Shown here: positions 6,834 to 14,192 of the stretch, in pieces
Layout of the letters: each line of letters begins with the position of its first letter
Numbering within the stretch: position 1 is the stretch's first letter
Origin: Bacillota bacterium
Lineage (GTDB): Bacteria > Bacillota > Sulfobacillia > Sulfobacillales > Sulfobacillaceae
Assembly (NCBI GenBank): GCA_023488565.1
Contig: JAMDDZ010000089.1
Location: forward strand, 18,258-35,987
Direction: 5' to 3'
Length of the DNA: 17,730 bases
Translations under genes and position numbers: made by a program
Notes under the pieces: model-generated
What the model was told of the DNA's origin: nothing
The model's database searches: none
Seen by the model: the letters and a program-made list of their open reading frames with translations, nothing else

Positions 6834-8216
6834 ATGATTTCTACTTTAAATGACGGTACCGCGACAAATCGCGGAAATGGCCAGGGTCACTTGCTGCAAC
6901 CGGATCGCTTCGCCAGGTGGGCATGGGTTTGGGCGTACGGGGCAGTGGTGACCACGCTTGCGGTGGTTCGCCATAGTCTTTATGTCGTCCATGGGTATAG
7001 CTTAAGTGGGTACTTGGCGGCATTTAGCCTGATCACGCACGGACGCCCAGAAGAGTTGCTCACCAACCCGCTAACCCGAGCTATTGCGTCAAACCACAGT
7101 TGGATCATTTGGATATTGGCGCCGTTGGTCAGTGTGTTGGGAGCAGGCTTTTTGTTTTTTTTCAGCGCTCTGGTGGTGGGAAGCGGAGCATTGGCATTAT
7201 ACCGGGTAGGTCAATTGTGGCAGTTAGAACCTCGTACCAGCGCCATCATCAGTTCTCTTTACCTATTATACCCGTCGCTCATAGCCGCAAACATCTATGA
7301 TTTCCATCCGGAGGTGTGGGCGGCCTCTCTATTGCTATGGCTGGTTTGGTTTGCACTCAAGAAAAATTGGTGGGGCTTCGGGATCATGTTGGTATTGATG
7401 ACCGGATTAGGGATACCGGTTGCGGGTGCTTTGATGTTAACCGGGATCGGATTACTATTGAGTAAAAAGAGTGTTTGGTTCGGTGCTACGGACTTGACGT
7501 TTACCGTGCTCTATTGGTCTCTGGAGCACGGAGGACTGATTTTCCCGCATTGGGCCTGGACTGGACGATTATCCTTGCGCACCGTGCTCTATTTAATGTG
7601 GGTGCTGCTGCCACCGAGCGTAGCAGCCGTCACGTTGTTTCGGCGCCGTTCGGCACTAAATCATTGGTGGCTCTTGGCTGGCGTGGTGCTAGCATGGAAT
7701 ATTGCACAGGGTTCTGTTGCTGACACCTCTCCGTTTACCGATCACAGCGCTTTGCTAGCGCCTTTTGGGGCTATGGCTTTGCTGGCCAGTGGCACTATCT
7801 TCGGTCGATTCGGCAAATGGGCACTTCTGTGGTCCACTGGGTGGGTGGTCCTAATGGGGGGATATTTGTACCATTCCACTTGGCGGCCTCGGCCGGCCAA
7901 TGGCGTGGAAATTGCGGCTGCCTTAAGCTTGGTACCGAAGTCTTCCCTTTTGGTCAGTCAAAGTTACATCTTGCCGCACCGCGGGGTGACCGATCGCAAC
8001 TGGCCTACCACCGTCATTACTTCGCGTATCATACCGAATCACACCTATGTTTTGTTGAATCCTGAAGTCAGTGATGGATACAGCACCTCCCCCATATTGA
8101 CAGCATGGCTCAATATTGCCAAATCTCCTGCGAAAAGCCGGATCCGGTATCATGCGGCTGGGGTGTGGCTTTTTCAACTGACCCGTCCGCTGCCGCCGCA
8201 GTCGCTCGGCGGGTGA
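6834..8216 (+). CDS. DUF2079 family multi-pass membrane protein
   Basis: A 460-residue membrane protein with many hydrophobic helices, for example 31-52, 90-125, 135-152, 160-178, 182-208 and several up to about 345. A soluble C-terminal tail of roughly 110 residues follows. The motif YDFHPE at 155-160, between membrane segments, is the hallmark I associate with DUF2079. Proteins of this family resemble GT-C lipid-linked-sugar glycosyltransferases, but no activity is established from the sequence. ATG 6834 has only a short GAGG four bases upstream. The next gene, wzm, starts 47 bases after its stop, so it heads the rightward export operon. A role in adding sugars to, or handling, the exported glycan on the outer face of the membrane is inference. 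Confidence 0.72.
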   Translation: MISTLNDGTATNRGNGQGHLLQPDRFARWAWVWAYGAVVTTLAVVRHSLYVVHGYSLSGYLAAFSLITHGRPEELLTNPLTRAIASNHSWIIWILAPLVSVLGAGFLFFFSALVVGSGALALYRVGQLWQLEPRTSAIISSLYLLYPSLIAANIYDFHPEVWAASLLLWLVWFALKKNWWGFGIMLVLMTGLGIPVAGALMLTGIGLLLSKKSVWFGATDLTFTVLYWSLEHGGLIFPHWAWTGRLSLRTVLYLMWVLLPPSVAAVTLFRRRSALNHWWLLAGVVLAWNIAQGSVADTSPFTDHSALLAPFGAMALLASGTIFGRFGKWALLWSTGWVVLMGGYLYHSTWRPRPANGVEIAAALSLVPKSSLLVSQSYILPHRGVTDRNWPTTVITSRIIPNHTYVLLNPEVSDGYSTSPILTAWLNIAKSPAKSRIRYHAAGVWLFQLTRPLPPQSLGG

Positions 8217-8253
8217 AAATCCCCGGGTTTATATCAACGGGACACTTGGGAGG

Positions 8254-8260
8254 AAGGAGG
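8254..8260 (+). promoter_or_regulatory. Ribosome binding site deciding the wzm start
   Basis: AGGAAGGAGGG directly precedes ATG 8264. It supports this start over an upstream in-frame ATG at 8105, which would lie deep inside the DUF2079 gene. Confidence 0.75.
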
Positions 8261-8263
8261 GCA

Positions 8264-9100
8264 ATGGTGCACAACGCGTCGACCAGTACTATTCGTCGTT
8301 GGGAGTGGTGGAACCGTCTCGCCAAACGACTGCAAGGCGCCGGTTTATGGGTGGAATTGACGCGCAATTTAGCGTCTCGAGATGTGGAAACGCGCTATAA
8401 ACACTCATTGCTCGGCCTTTATTGGGCCATCATCAATCCCTTGGTTACGGCTGCCATTTTTGGTTTTGTTTTCGGGGTTATTTTTCATGTATCCACCAAA
8501 CCGATCCCTTACGTGGTCTTTTATTTAGGGGGGCTCACGTTTTGGAACTTTTTTGCCAATGGCGTTATGTCAGCGGTGGGCAGTGTGTCGGGCAATGCTG
8601 CGCTGCTGGCCAAGATTTACTTTCCTCGGATCGTGCTGCCGACGGCTGCCGTTCTGGCGCGCTTCATTGATTTTTTGTTTTCGCTTGGGGTCTTGGTGGT
8701 GTTTATCCTGCTTTACCGGGTGCCGGTGCATTGGACCAGTCTTTGGATCCCCGGGATATTAATGATCCAAGTGTTCTTCACATTGGGAATTGGCTACATG
8801 GTGGCAGCATTGAACGTGCTCTACCGAGATGTAACTCAGTTGATGGGATTGCTATTAATGGTATGGCTATACTTTTCGCCGGTAATGTATCGTCTGTCAG
8901 GCCATCCCCAATCTTTGCAAATCATTTTGCTAATCAATCCGGTAGGAGCCATGATTGAAGTGGAACGCAACGTCATCTTCACTGGCCATGTTTTGCACCC
9001 GGAATATTTATGGGTGGCCATTGCTTGGACCGGGTTTGTCTTTTTAGGCGGCATTGCGCTTTTTAAGCGTGTGGAGCCGCTGTTCGCGGAGGTGATGTAG
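8264..9100 (+). CDS. ABC-2 type polysaccharide exporter permease (Wzm-like)
   Basis: A 278-residue membrane subunit of an ABC exporter for lipid-linked surface polysaccharide. It has the classic family opening: an amphipathic N-terminus, then RYKHSLLGLYWAIINPL (44-60) leading into the first helix. About six membrane segments follow, and the conserved LYRDVTQL cytoplasmic loop lies near residue 187. The protein ends in a basic, cytoplasmic-looking tail. The gene abuts the ATPase gene with no intervening bases, and the ribosome binding site of that gene lies inside this one. Together they form the Wzm-Wzt pair. The cargo is probably the glycan assembled by the surrounding glycosyltransferases; teichoic acid or another polyol-phosphate polymer (TagG-like function) cannot be excluded. 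Confidence 0.9.
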   Translation: MVHNASTSTIRRWEWWNRLAKRLQGAGLWVELTRNLASRDVETRYKHSLLGLYWAIINPLVTAAIFGFVFGVIFHVSTKPIPYVVFYLGGLTFWNFFANGVMSAVGSVSGNAALLAKIYFPRIVLPTAAVLARFIDFLFSLGVLVVFILLYRVPVHWTSLWIPGILMIQVFFTLGIGYMVAALNVLYRDVTQLMGLLLMVWLYFSPVMYRLSGHPQSLQIILLINPVGAMIEVERNVIFTGHVLHPEYLWVAIAWTGFVFLGGIALFKRVEPLFAEVM

Positions 9101-10303
9101 GTGGCATCGATTTCCGTGGACCAGGTATGGAAACAGTTTCTGATAAAAAAAGACCGCGCTGACAGCGTGGGTCACCTCTTGTTACGGATGATTCCTCAAC
9201 CCCGGAGCAAAAGACCGAAGAGTGAACCGTTTTGGGCTCTGCGCGACATTTCTATCGATATGCCCCATGGCACCAGTTTTGGCATTGTTGGCAACAACGG
9301 GTCAGGGAAAAGCACCCTGCTAAAAATTTTGACCCAGACTATGAAGCCTACGCGAGGTTCTATAGCTGTGTCCGGAAGGGTTTCAGCACTGATTGAACTG
9401 GGCGCCGGATTCCACCCGGATTTCACTGGACGGGAAAATGTTTATCTTAATGGGTCCATTTTGGGCATTGGGCGCAAGGCCATCGATGCCAAGATGGAAG
9501 AAATTATCGAATTTGCCGATATTCGTCCATTTATCGACACCTCGGTCAAATATTACTCGTCAGGAATGCAAGCGCGATTGGGTTTTGCGGTGGCGACCAG
9601 TGTGGATCCCGAAATTTTAATTGTCGACGAAGTGCTGGCGGTTGGGGATGAAGCGTTTCAGCAACGGTGCATGGACCGGATATTTACCATGAAGCGCAGT
9701 GGGACCAATATCCTCTTGGTATCGCATGATTTGGGCTCGATAGAGCGGTTGATGGACCGCGCGGTATGGATTAACCGGGGGGAAATGCAAATTATCGGCA
9801 ACCCGCGAGATGTGGTGTTTGCCTATCGACAAAGCATGATTGATCAAAATACCGGCTTCAGTGCTCAAGAAGATGTTCAAGAGACTGCTAACGAGACGAC
9901 GTTCATCGTGAACGAGGCATATATTGAGACCGGGTCGCGCCGTGTCGACAGCATTCAGTCTGGGGACACAGTGGTCATGGTGACGCTATTTGATAATCAA
10001 ACTGGAATGGAAATGGAGGGACATTTTTCCTATACCATTAGACGGCCTGATGGGCTAGAAATTGTCAGCTTGTCTTCCATGCTCGACGGCGAGCCCATGC
10101 ACTTTGCCCCGGGACCGGGACAGATTCGGGTGCAATTGCCGGAACTGTATCTGACAACTGGACAATATGAAGTAGACGCGGCGGTGTACGATAAAAACGG
10201 GCGCCGGATGGCGGAATGGCGGGCCTTAATCCGGTTTGCCGTACAAGCTATGCAGAAGACCCCGGGGCTTTTGGTCTTGCCGCATCAGTGGCAAATCAAA
10301 TGA
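9101..10303 (+). CDS. ABC exporter ATPase with C-terminal Wzt-like domain
   Basis: The ATP-hydrolysing subunit that powers the Wzm-like permease. The nucleotide-binding domain spans about 1-240: Walker A GNNGSGKST (64-72), signature YSSGMQ (152-157), Walker B ILIVDE (172-177), and switch His209. Residues 255-400 form a second, beta-rich domain (SGDTVVMV at 287-294, TTGQYEVDAAVYDKNG at 352-367). This is as in Wzt proteins whose C-terminal domain recognises the finished or capped end of the glycan chain. The start is GTG 9101, with GGAGGTGAT immediately upstream inside wzm. The stop overlaps the ATG of the next glycosyltransferase. The extra domain suggests export coupled to a terminal modification of the polymer; that is inference from known Wzt proteins. 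Confidence 0.9.
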   Translation: MASISVDQVWKQFLIKKDRADSVGHLLLRMIPQPRSKRPKSEPFWALRDISIDMPHGTSFGIVGNNGSGKSTLLKILTQTMKPTRGSIAVSGRVSALIELGAGFHPDFTGRENVYLNGSILGIGRKAIDAKMEEIIEFADIRPFIDTSVKYYSSGMQARLGFAVATSVDPEILIVDEVLAVGDEAFQQRCMDRIFTMKRSGTNILLVSHDLGSIERLMDRAVWINRGEMQIIGNPRDVVFAYRQSMIDQNTGFSAQEDVQETANETTFIVNEAYIETGSRRVDSIQSGDTVVMVTLFDNQTGMEMEGHFSYTIRRPDGLEIVSLSSMLDGEPMHFAPGPGQIRVQLPELYLTTGQYEVDAAVYDKNGRRMAEWRALIRFAVQAMQKTPGLLVLPHQWQIK

Positions 10304-11412
10304 AACCGGTGATTGCGGTGGATGCCCGCTATGGTTTAAGGAGTCCCAGGCGCGGGGTGGGGGAGTATGTTTACCAAGTCCTGACCCATTTGAGTGCGCT
10401 TGATCCGCCTTATCAGATTGTGTTATACGGGGATAAGATGTGCAACCCTGAAACGTTAGCGGATTTGCGCCAAACATATCCGGTGCATATTGTTTCCGCC
10501 GTCAATTTCTTTGCTTGGGAGCAGTGGGCGTGGCCACGGGCCGCCAGACACGCCAAATTGCTGCATGGGACCGCCAATATTGGCCCGTTGCGACCCTCGT
10601 TACCGTATATTTTAACGGTCCATGACGTAATTGAGTGGCATCGCGGCCGGGATTTTCCCGCAGAGATTCCGCTTCGGCATCATATCAGCCGCGTTTATCG
10701 GATGAACGCATTAAAACGACTGGCTCCGCGCGCACTGCAAATTCTCACTGTCTCGGAACACGCTCGACAAGACATTGCGGTTACCCTAAAAGTTCCACTC
10801 AACCGCATTGCGGTTACCCCGCTAGCCGGAAAATTTCCTTTGTGTCAACCGACTTCTGGCTTGTCGGATCCGCCGTTTGTTCTCACTCTAGGGGCGTTGG
10901 ATCCTCGGAAAAACTTAAAGGCCGTTTTGGCGGGATTTGCTCTGGTATCGCATCCTGACTTGACATTAAGAATTGTTGGGGTTGAGCCGCGCGGCCTGCC
11001 ACAAATCATGGCTCTGGTACGAGACATGGGACTTAGCCAGCGGGTGGTCGTTGAGGCTATGATCAGTGATCAGGATTTGCAAATGCTGTATCAAAGAGCG
11101 ACAGCATTTTTGTACTTAAGCCATTACGAGGGATTCGGACTGCCGGTGCTGGAGGCGATGAGCCAAGGGTGCCCTGTGATTTGCGCAGACCATGCCTCCT
11201 TGCCGGAAGTAGCAAATGATGCTGGAATCTTGGTCGATCCCAGTGACTCGCAAACCGTGGCCAAACACGTGAAAACTTTGCTGTCCGACACTGAATATCG
11301 TGACCTGTTGCGTCAACGGGGACTTGCCCGGGCGCGACAATTTTCTTGGGGGAAGACAGCCGAGTTGACTCATCGGGAGTACATGAAAGCATTGGAGGAG
11401 GTGAAACGATGA
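10300..11412 (+). CDS. GT4-family glycosyltransferase
   Basis: A 370-residue GT-B enzyme. The N-lobe begins IAVDARYGL and carries the RGVGEYVYQVL acceptor-side loop (18-28). HGTANIGPL follows (89-97), then VHDV (107-110). The C-lobe starts near FVLTLGALDPRKNLK (193-207). The donor motif EX7E is E277 to E285 (YEGFGLPVLEA), followed by an intact SLPEVANDAGILVDP region (300-314). ATG 10300 overlaps the wzt stop as ATGA with no good Shine-Dalgarno, so translation is probably coupled. Family resemblance is to mannosyl- or rhamnosyl-transferase-like GT4 proteins, but the sugar cannot be stated. It shares the same N-terminal architecture as the next gene, suggesting an old duplication. Confidence 0.9.
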   Translation: MKPVIAVDARYGLRSPRRGVGEYVYQVLTHLSALDPPYQIVLYGDKMCNPETLADLRQTYPVHIVSAVNFFAWEQWAWPRAARHAKLLHGTANIGPLRPSLPYILTVHDVIEWHRGRDFPAEIPLRHHISRVYRMNALKRLAPRALQILTVSEHARQDIAVTLKVPLNRIAVTPLAGKFPLCQPTSGLSDPPFVLTLGALDPRKNLKAVLAGFALVSHPDLTLRIVGVEPRGLPQIMALVRDMGLSQRVVVEAMISDQDLQMLYQRATAFLYLSHYEGFGLPVLEAMSQGCPVICADHASLPEVANDAGILVDPSDSQTVAKHVKTLLSDTEYRDLLRQRGLARARQFSWGKTAELTHREYMKALEEVKR

Positions 11413-12436
11413 CGGTTATCCCCCAAGTGGCCATCGATGTGAGAATATTGACCGTGCAAAAGGAACTGGCTGGGGTAGGGCAGTATATCCAAGAGTTGGT
11501 CACGGCTTCGCAGCGAGACACCACGGAATCAGTGCGCTTGGTGCCATTGTCGTTTACTGCTCACCATTCCTCGATAATAGCGGTTCCCCGAATCGGACGA
11601 CTGCCCTGGCAGTCGGTGGCATTGCCGCTCCATCTTCGTCAGGGCCGCTACCAGGTTTTTCACGGACCGGCATTTAGCCTTCCTCCTTTTGTGAACATCC
11701 CGGCAGTGGTGACCATTCATGATTTGACTTATCTTCGTTTTGAAGAAACCGTGAATGATGATACCCGTAAATATTTGAGGCGGGTAGTTCGCTATGCGGT
11801 TGGCCGTGCGGAGTGTATCATCGTACCCTCCACCGAAGTAAAAGCCGATGTGTTGCGTTACTTTCCGGCTGTTGATGGCAGCCGAATCCGGGTCATTGCG
11901 CTTGGCTCTGACCGATTGCGACAGAAAGCGGCGGTAGAACCATCAGCGGCTCCCCAGCCTTTTCTTCTTCATGTCGGTACCATTGAACCGCGAAAGAATT
12001 TAGAGTTTTTGCTGCAAGCCTTCAGCATCTTGGTGAACCGATTTAAGGTTCCCCACCATTTAGTGCTAGTGGGTGGCGGTGGCTGGAAAAACCAGACTTT
12101 TCATGCCAGAGTCCAAGAAATGAAAGCTAGGGATCGTGTGCACCTTGTGGGATATCAAGACGACCGTGCCGTTTTATGGTATTACCAGCATGCGGCATTG
12201 TACGTGATGCCCTCCCATTATGAGGGGTTTGGGCTGCCTGTGATGGAAGCTATCGCCAGTGGTGTGCCGACCGTGATGAGGGAATTCGGCTGCTTGAATC
12301 CAAGGATCCCGAACAGTGGGCCCAAGCCATCTTTGATCTGTTAACTCATCCTGTTCGGCCAACCATCCCTGTCAACACTTGGCAGCAGACTTGGCAGGAG
12401 CACGCATCCTTGTATCGCGAGGTGTGCCGCCTATGA
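11409..12436 (+). pseudogene. GT4-family glycosyltransferase broken by an out-of-frame deletion
   Basis: The start ATG 11409 overlaps the previous stop as ATGA and has GGAGGAGG upstream. Frame is normal through residue 289: VAIDVRILT, VHDL-like IHDL (103-106), GTIEPRKNLE (190-199), and EX7E in YEGFGLPVMEA ending SGVPTV. After GVPTV the reading frame loses family similarity and stops at 12344 (311 residues). From 12275 another frame encodes the expected C-terminus, DEGIRLLESKDPEQWAQA and onward for 53 residues, ending at TGA 12434-12436. Compared with the neighbouring GT4, about 13 residues between GVPTV and DEGIRLL are missing, a loss of 3n+1 bases, probably near 40. The old stop still overlaps the next start. 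The truncated product lacks part of the donor lobe and is probably inactive. Assembly error is the alternative. Confidence 0.82.
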
Positions 12437-13371
12437 ACTCGCTCACCGCGTCTACAGTGTCCGTGATCATTGTCAATTACAATGGCGCCGCTGTGTTGGG
12501 CAAGGCTCTTGATAGCGTGCACCGTTTGCAGCAACCTCCATTGGAAATTGTGGTGGTGGATAACGGGTCGGACGACGATAGCGTCCAGTTGGTTAAATCT
12601 AAGGCGTTGATCAATCCCCACATCCGTTTGGTGGTCATGGCCGAAAACCGCGGGGTCGCGGGCGGCCGTAACGTGGGTGTCGAAGTGGCCCAAGGGGACG
12701 CCTGGGCTTTTCTCGATGCTGATGGTGAGGCGACAGATCAATGGCTTCCCGAAGCGGTGACAGCGTTAAACGCGGATCCGGCAGTAGGGGCGGTGGCCCC
12801 TCTAGTGCTTATGGATCAAGGCTACGTCATTAATGGCGCGGGGTCGTTTTTAGACGCTGGCGGTCACGGCTATGACCGATATTGGGGGGATACATTGCCG
12901 TCGCGCGAGGGCGATCTCATTGCCCTCTCGGGAACGGATTGTGATTTTCCAATGGGCTGCGGAATGGTTCTACGTCGTGATGGGCTGGAGGGGATTTGGC
13001 CGTTAGACGACTCTTCTTTAAAGTGGCATGACGATACCGAAATTGGTATCCGGATACGAAAACTTGGATATCGGGTGGTGTTTTGCGCCGGGAGCCGAGT
13101 TCTGCATCAACCAGGCCATTCGGATCCGCAGCATTTCTTAGAACGCCATTTGCAGGCAGAGACGGCGCGCTTTCGCCTGTTGATCAAGTACTATCCGATA
13201 ACGGTAGTGGCGATGGAACTCAGTCGGTTCGCGATGCATGCGGTGTCTGGTTCCCGACATCGTCCAGAGGCATTTTCGGAATTGGGCTCGGTGCTGACCA
13301 ACCTGAAACAGGATTGGCGTCTCTTATATCGTATTCGCCGACAATGGCAAGGCAAGACCCATGCAAGTTAG
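12433..13371 (+). CDS. GT2-family glycosyltransferase
   Basis: A 312-residue GT-A enzyme of the rhamnosyltransferase-like type. VSVIIVNYNG (9-18), VVDNGSDD (41-48), the RGVAGGRNVG loop (73-82), the metal motif DAD (95-97), and the acid-rich base motif HDDTEIGIRIRKLGYR (199-214) are all in their usual places. No membrane segment is evident. ATG 12433 overlaps the original stop of the broken GT4 as ATGA. Because ribosomes now stop at 12344 in that gene, coupling to this start may be weakened. It closes the glycan operon: the next promoter begins within a few bases of its stop, and I see no strong terminator between them. Confidence 0.9.
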   Translation: MNSLTASTVSVIIVNYNGAAVLGKALDSVHRLQQPPLEIVVVDNGSDDDSVQLVKSKALINPHIRLVVMAENRGVAGGRNVGVEVAQGDAWAFLDADGEATDQWLPEAVTALNADPAVGAVAPLVLMDQGYVINGAGSFLDAGGHGYDRYWGDTLPSREGDLIALSGTDCDFPMGCGMVLRRDGLEGIWPLDDSSLKWHDDTEIGIRIRKLGYRVVFCAGSRVLHQPGHSDPQHFLERHLQAETARFRLLIKYYPITVVAMELSRFAMHAVSGSRHRPEAFSELGSVLTNLKQDWRLLYRIRRQWQGKTHAS

Positions 13372-13394
13372 TATGCACACTTTGGCAAATCGGT

Positions 13395-13422
13395 TATAAT
13401 TGGTCTGTAGACATATTGTCTA
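13395..13422 (+). promoter_or_regulatory. Promoter -10 box and palindrome ahead of the TPP riboswitch
   Basis: A perfect TATAAT lies at 13395-13400. The best -35 at 17 bases (TATGCA, 13372-13377) is weak. A hyphenated palindrome TAGACA-TAT-TGTCTA (13408-13422) covers the expected start site, where it could be an operator or a 5' stabilising hairpin. The -10 is convincing; the palindrome's role is inference. Confidence 0.55.
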
Positions 13423-13427
13423 TTAAC

Positions 13428-13521
13428 GGTGCTAGGGGTGCCAAGAGGCTGAGAAGTAGTCCGCTAGCGGCTACTAACCCTTTCAACTCGATCTGGGTAA
13501 TGCCAGCGGGAGGAAAGTGCC
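13428..13521 (+). ncRNA. TPP (THI element) riboswitch aptamer
   Basis: The conserved core is complete: GGGGTGCC at 13435-13442, GGCTGAGA from 13447, ACCCTTTCAACTCGATCTGGGTAATGCCAGCG across 13477-13508, and GGAGGAAAG after it. P1 can form between GGTGCT (13428-13433) and AGTGCC (13516-13521) with two wobble pairs. P3 is CGCTAGCGG-like and variable. It lies upstream of an ECF transporter of the YkoEDC type, a known target of this element, and is followed by a terminator. The transporter should therefore be switched off when thiamine pyrophosphate is plentiful. Confidence 0.96.
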
Positions 13522-13532
13522 ATGACGGGAAT

Positions 13533-13571
13533 TCAGCCTCGTTTGCGCCGCGTGGTGCAACGAGGATTTTT
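13533..13571 (+). terminator. Riboswitch-controlled intrinsic terminator with antiterminator strand
   Basis: CCTCGTTTGC (13537-13546) pairs with GCAACGAGG (13557-13565) with one bulged T and a ten-base loop. Five T residues follow (13567-13571), giving a textbook intrinsic terminator. The bases TCAGCCTC (13533-13540) are perfectly complementary to GAGGCTGA (13445-13452) of the aptamer core and overlap the terminator's 5' arm. This 8-bp pairing would break both the aptamer and the terminator, so it is the likely antiterminator when TPP is absent. Confidence 0.85.
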
Positions 13572-13622
13572 CTGTCTATACACCCCTCACTCCTTACTTT
13601 GAACGATGGGGAGAGTGGGATA

Positions 13623-14192
13623 ATGCAGTGGAAATTACGAGACATTGTGGTTACCGCAGTGTTGGCGACAGCCTGTGGGGCCATCTATTTAGGGTGGGAC
13701 TTGCTTTACAAATTTGTGCCCAGCAGCATCAATCCGGTGGTGGCAGCGGGGTTTAACGGATTATGGTGGATTGCTGCAGGCATAGTGCCCTATATTATTC
13801 GACGCCCAGGTGCTGCCGTATTGGCAGAATCGATAGGGGGATTCGTGGAATTTGCTCTCGGAAGTCCTTATGGCATTCAAGCGTTTACCATTGGCATTGC
13901 CCAGGGATTAGGCGTGGAACTGGGGTTTATGGTGGGCGGCTACAAAAAGTACAACCTGGCTTGGATGTTGTTTGCGACAGGATTGGGCGGCATCGGCAAT
14001 TACATCTATTCTTACTTTTACTACGGCGTCGATAAGTATACCATGTTGACACAAATTGGGTATTTAGTAGTAACCATGCTTAGCGGCGCGATTTTATCCG
14101 GTCTGTTATCGAAATGGGTGGGGGACGCTGTAAAACGCACTGGCGTTCTGCGCAATTTTGCCATTTCGCGATCGGTTGGCAAGGCGTCATGA
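13623..14192 (+). CDS. ykoE: ECF transporter S component, YkoE family (thiamine precursor uptake)
   Basis: A 189-residue membrane protein, the substrate-binding subunit of an ECF importer. It matches B. subtilis YkoE in order: a K-R-DIV N-terminus, ATACGAIYLGWD, YIIRRPGAAVLAE at about 58-70, FALGSPYG near 79-86, and GIAQGLGVELGF near 93-104. There are about six hydrophobic helices. The TPP riboswitch upstream and this family both point to hydroxymethylpyrimidine or thiamine as substrate. ATG 13623 is chosen because it gives the family N-terminus; GGGGAG lies about twelve bases upstream. The stop overlaps the ATG of the energising subunit gene (ATGA). No YkoF-like gene is present. Confidence 0.9.
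   Translation: MQWKLRDIVVTAVLATACGAIYLGWDLLYKFVPSSINPVVAAGFNGLWWIAAGIVPYIIRRPGAAVLAESIGGFVEFALGSPYGIQAFTIGIAQGLGVELGFMVGGYKKYNLAWMLFATGLGGIGNYIYSYFYYGVDKYTMLTQIGYLVVTMLSGAILSGLLSKWVGDAVKRTGVLRNFAISRSVGKAS

Noticed and set aside
8105..8263. Longer N-terminus for the Wzm-like permease from ATG 8105
   Set aside because: It would overlap the DUF2079 gene by more than 100 bases. The family N-terminus and a strong ribosome binding site support ATG 8264.
13083..13622. Longer N-terminus for the YkoE-like protein
   Set aside because: The in-frame extension runs through the upstream glycosyltransferase, the promoter, the riboswitch and the terminator. ATG 13623 gives the family N-terminus.
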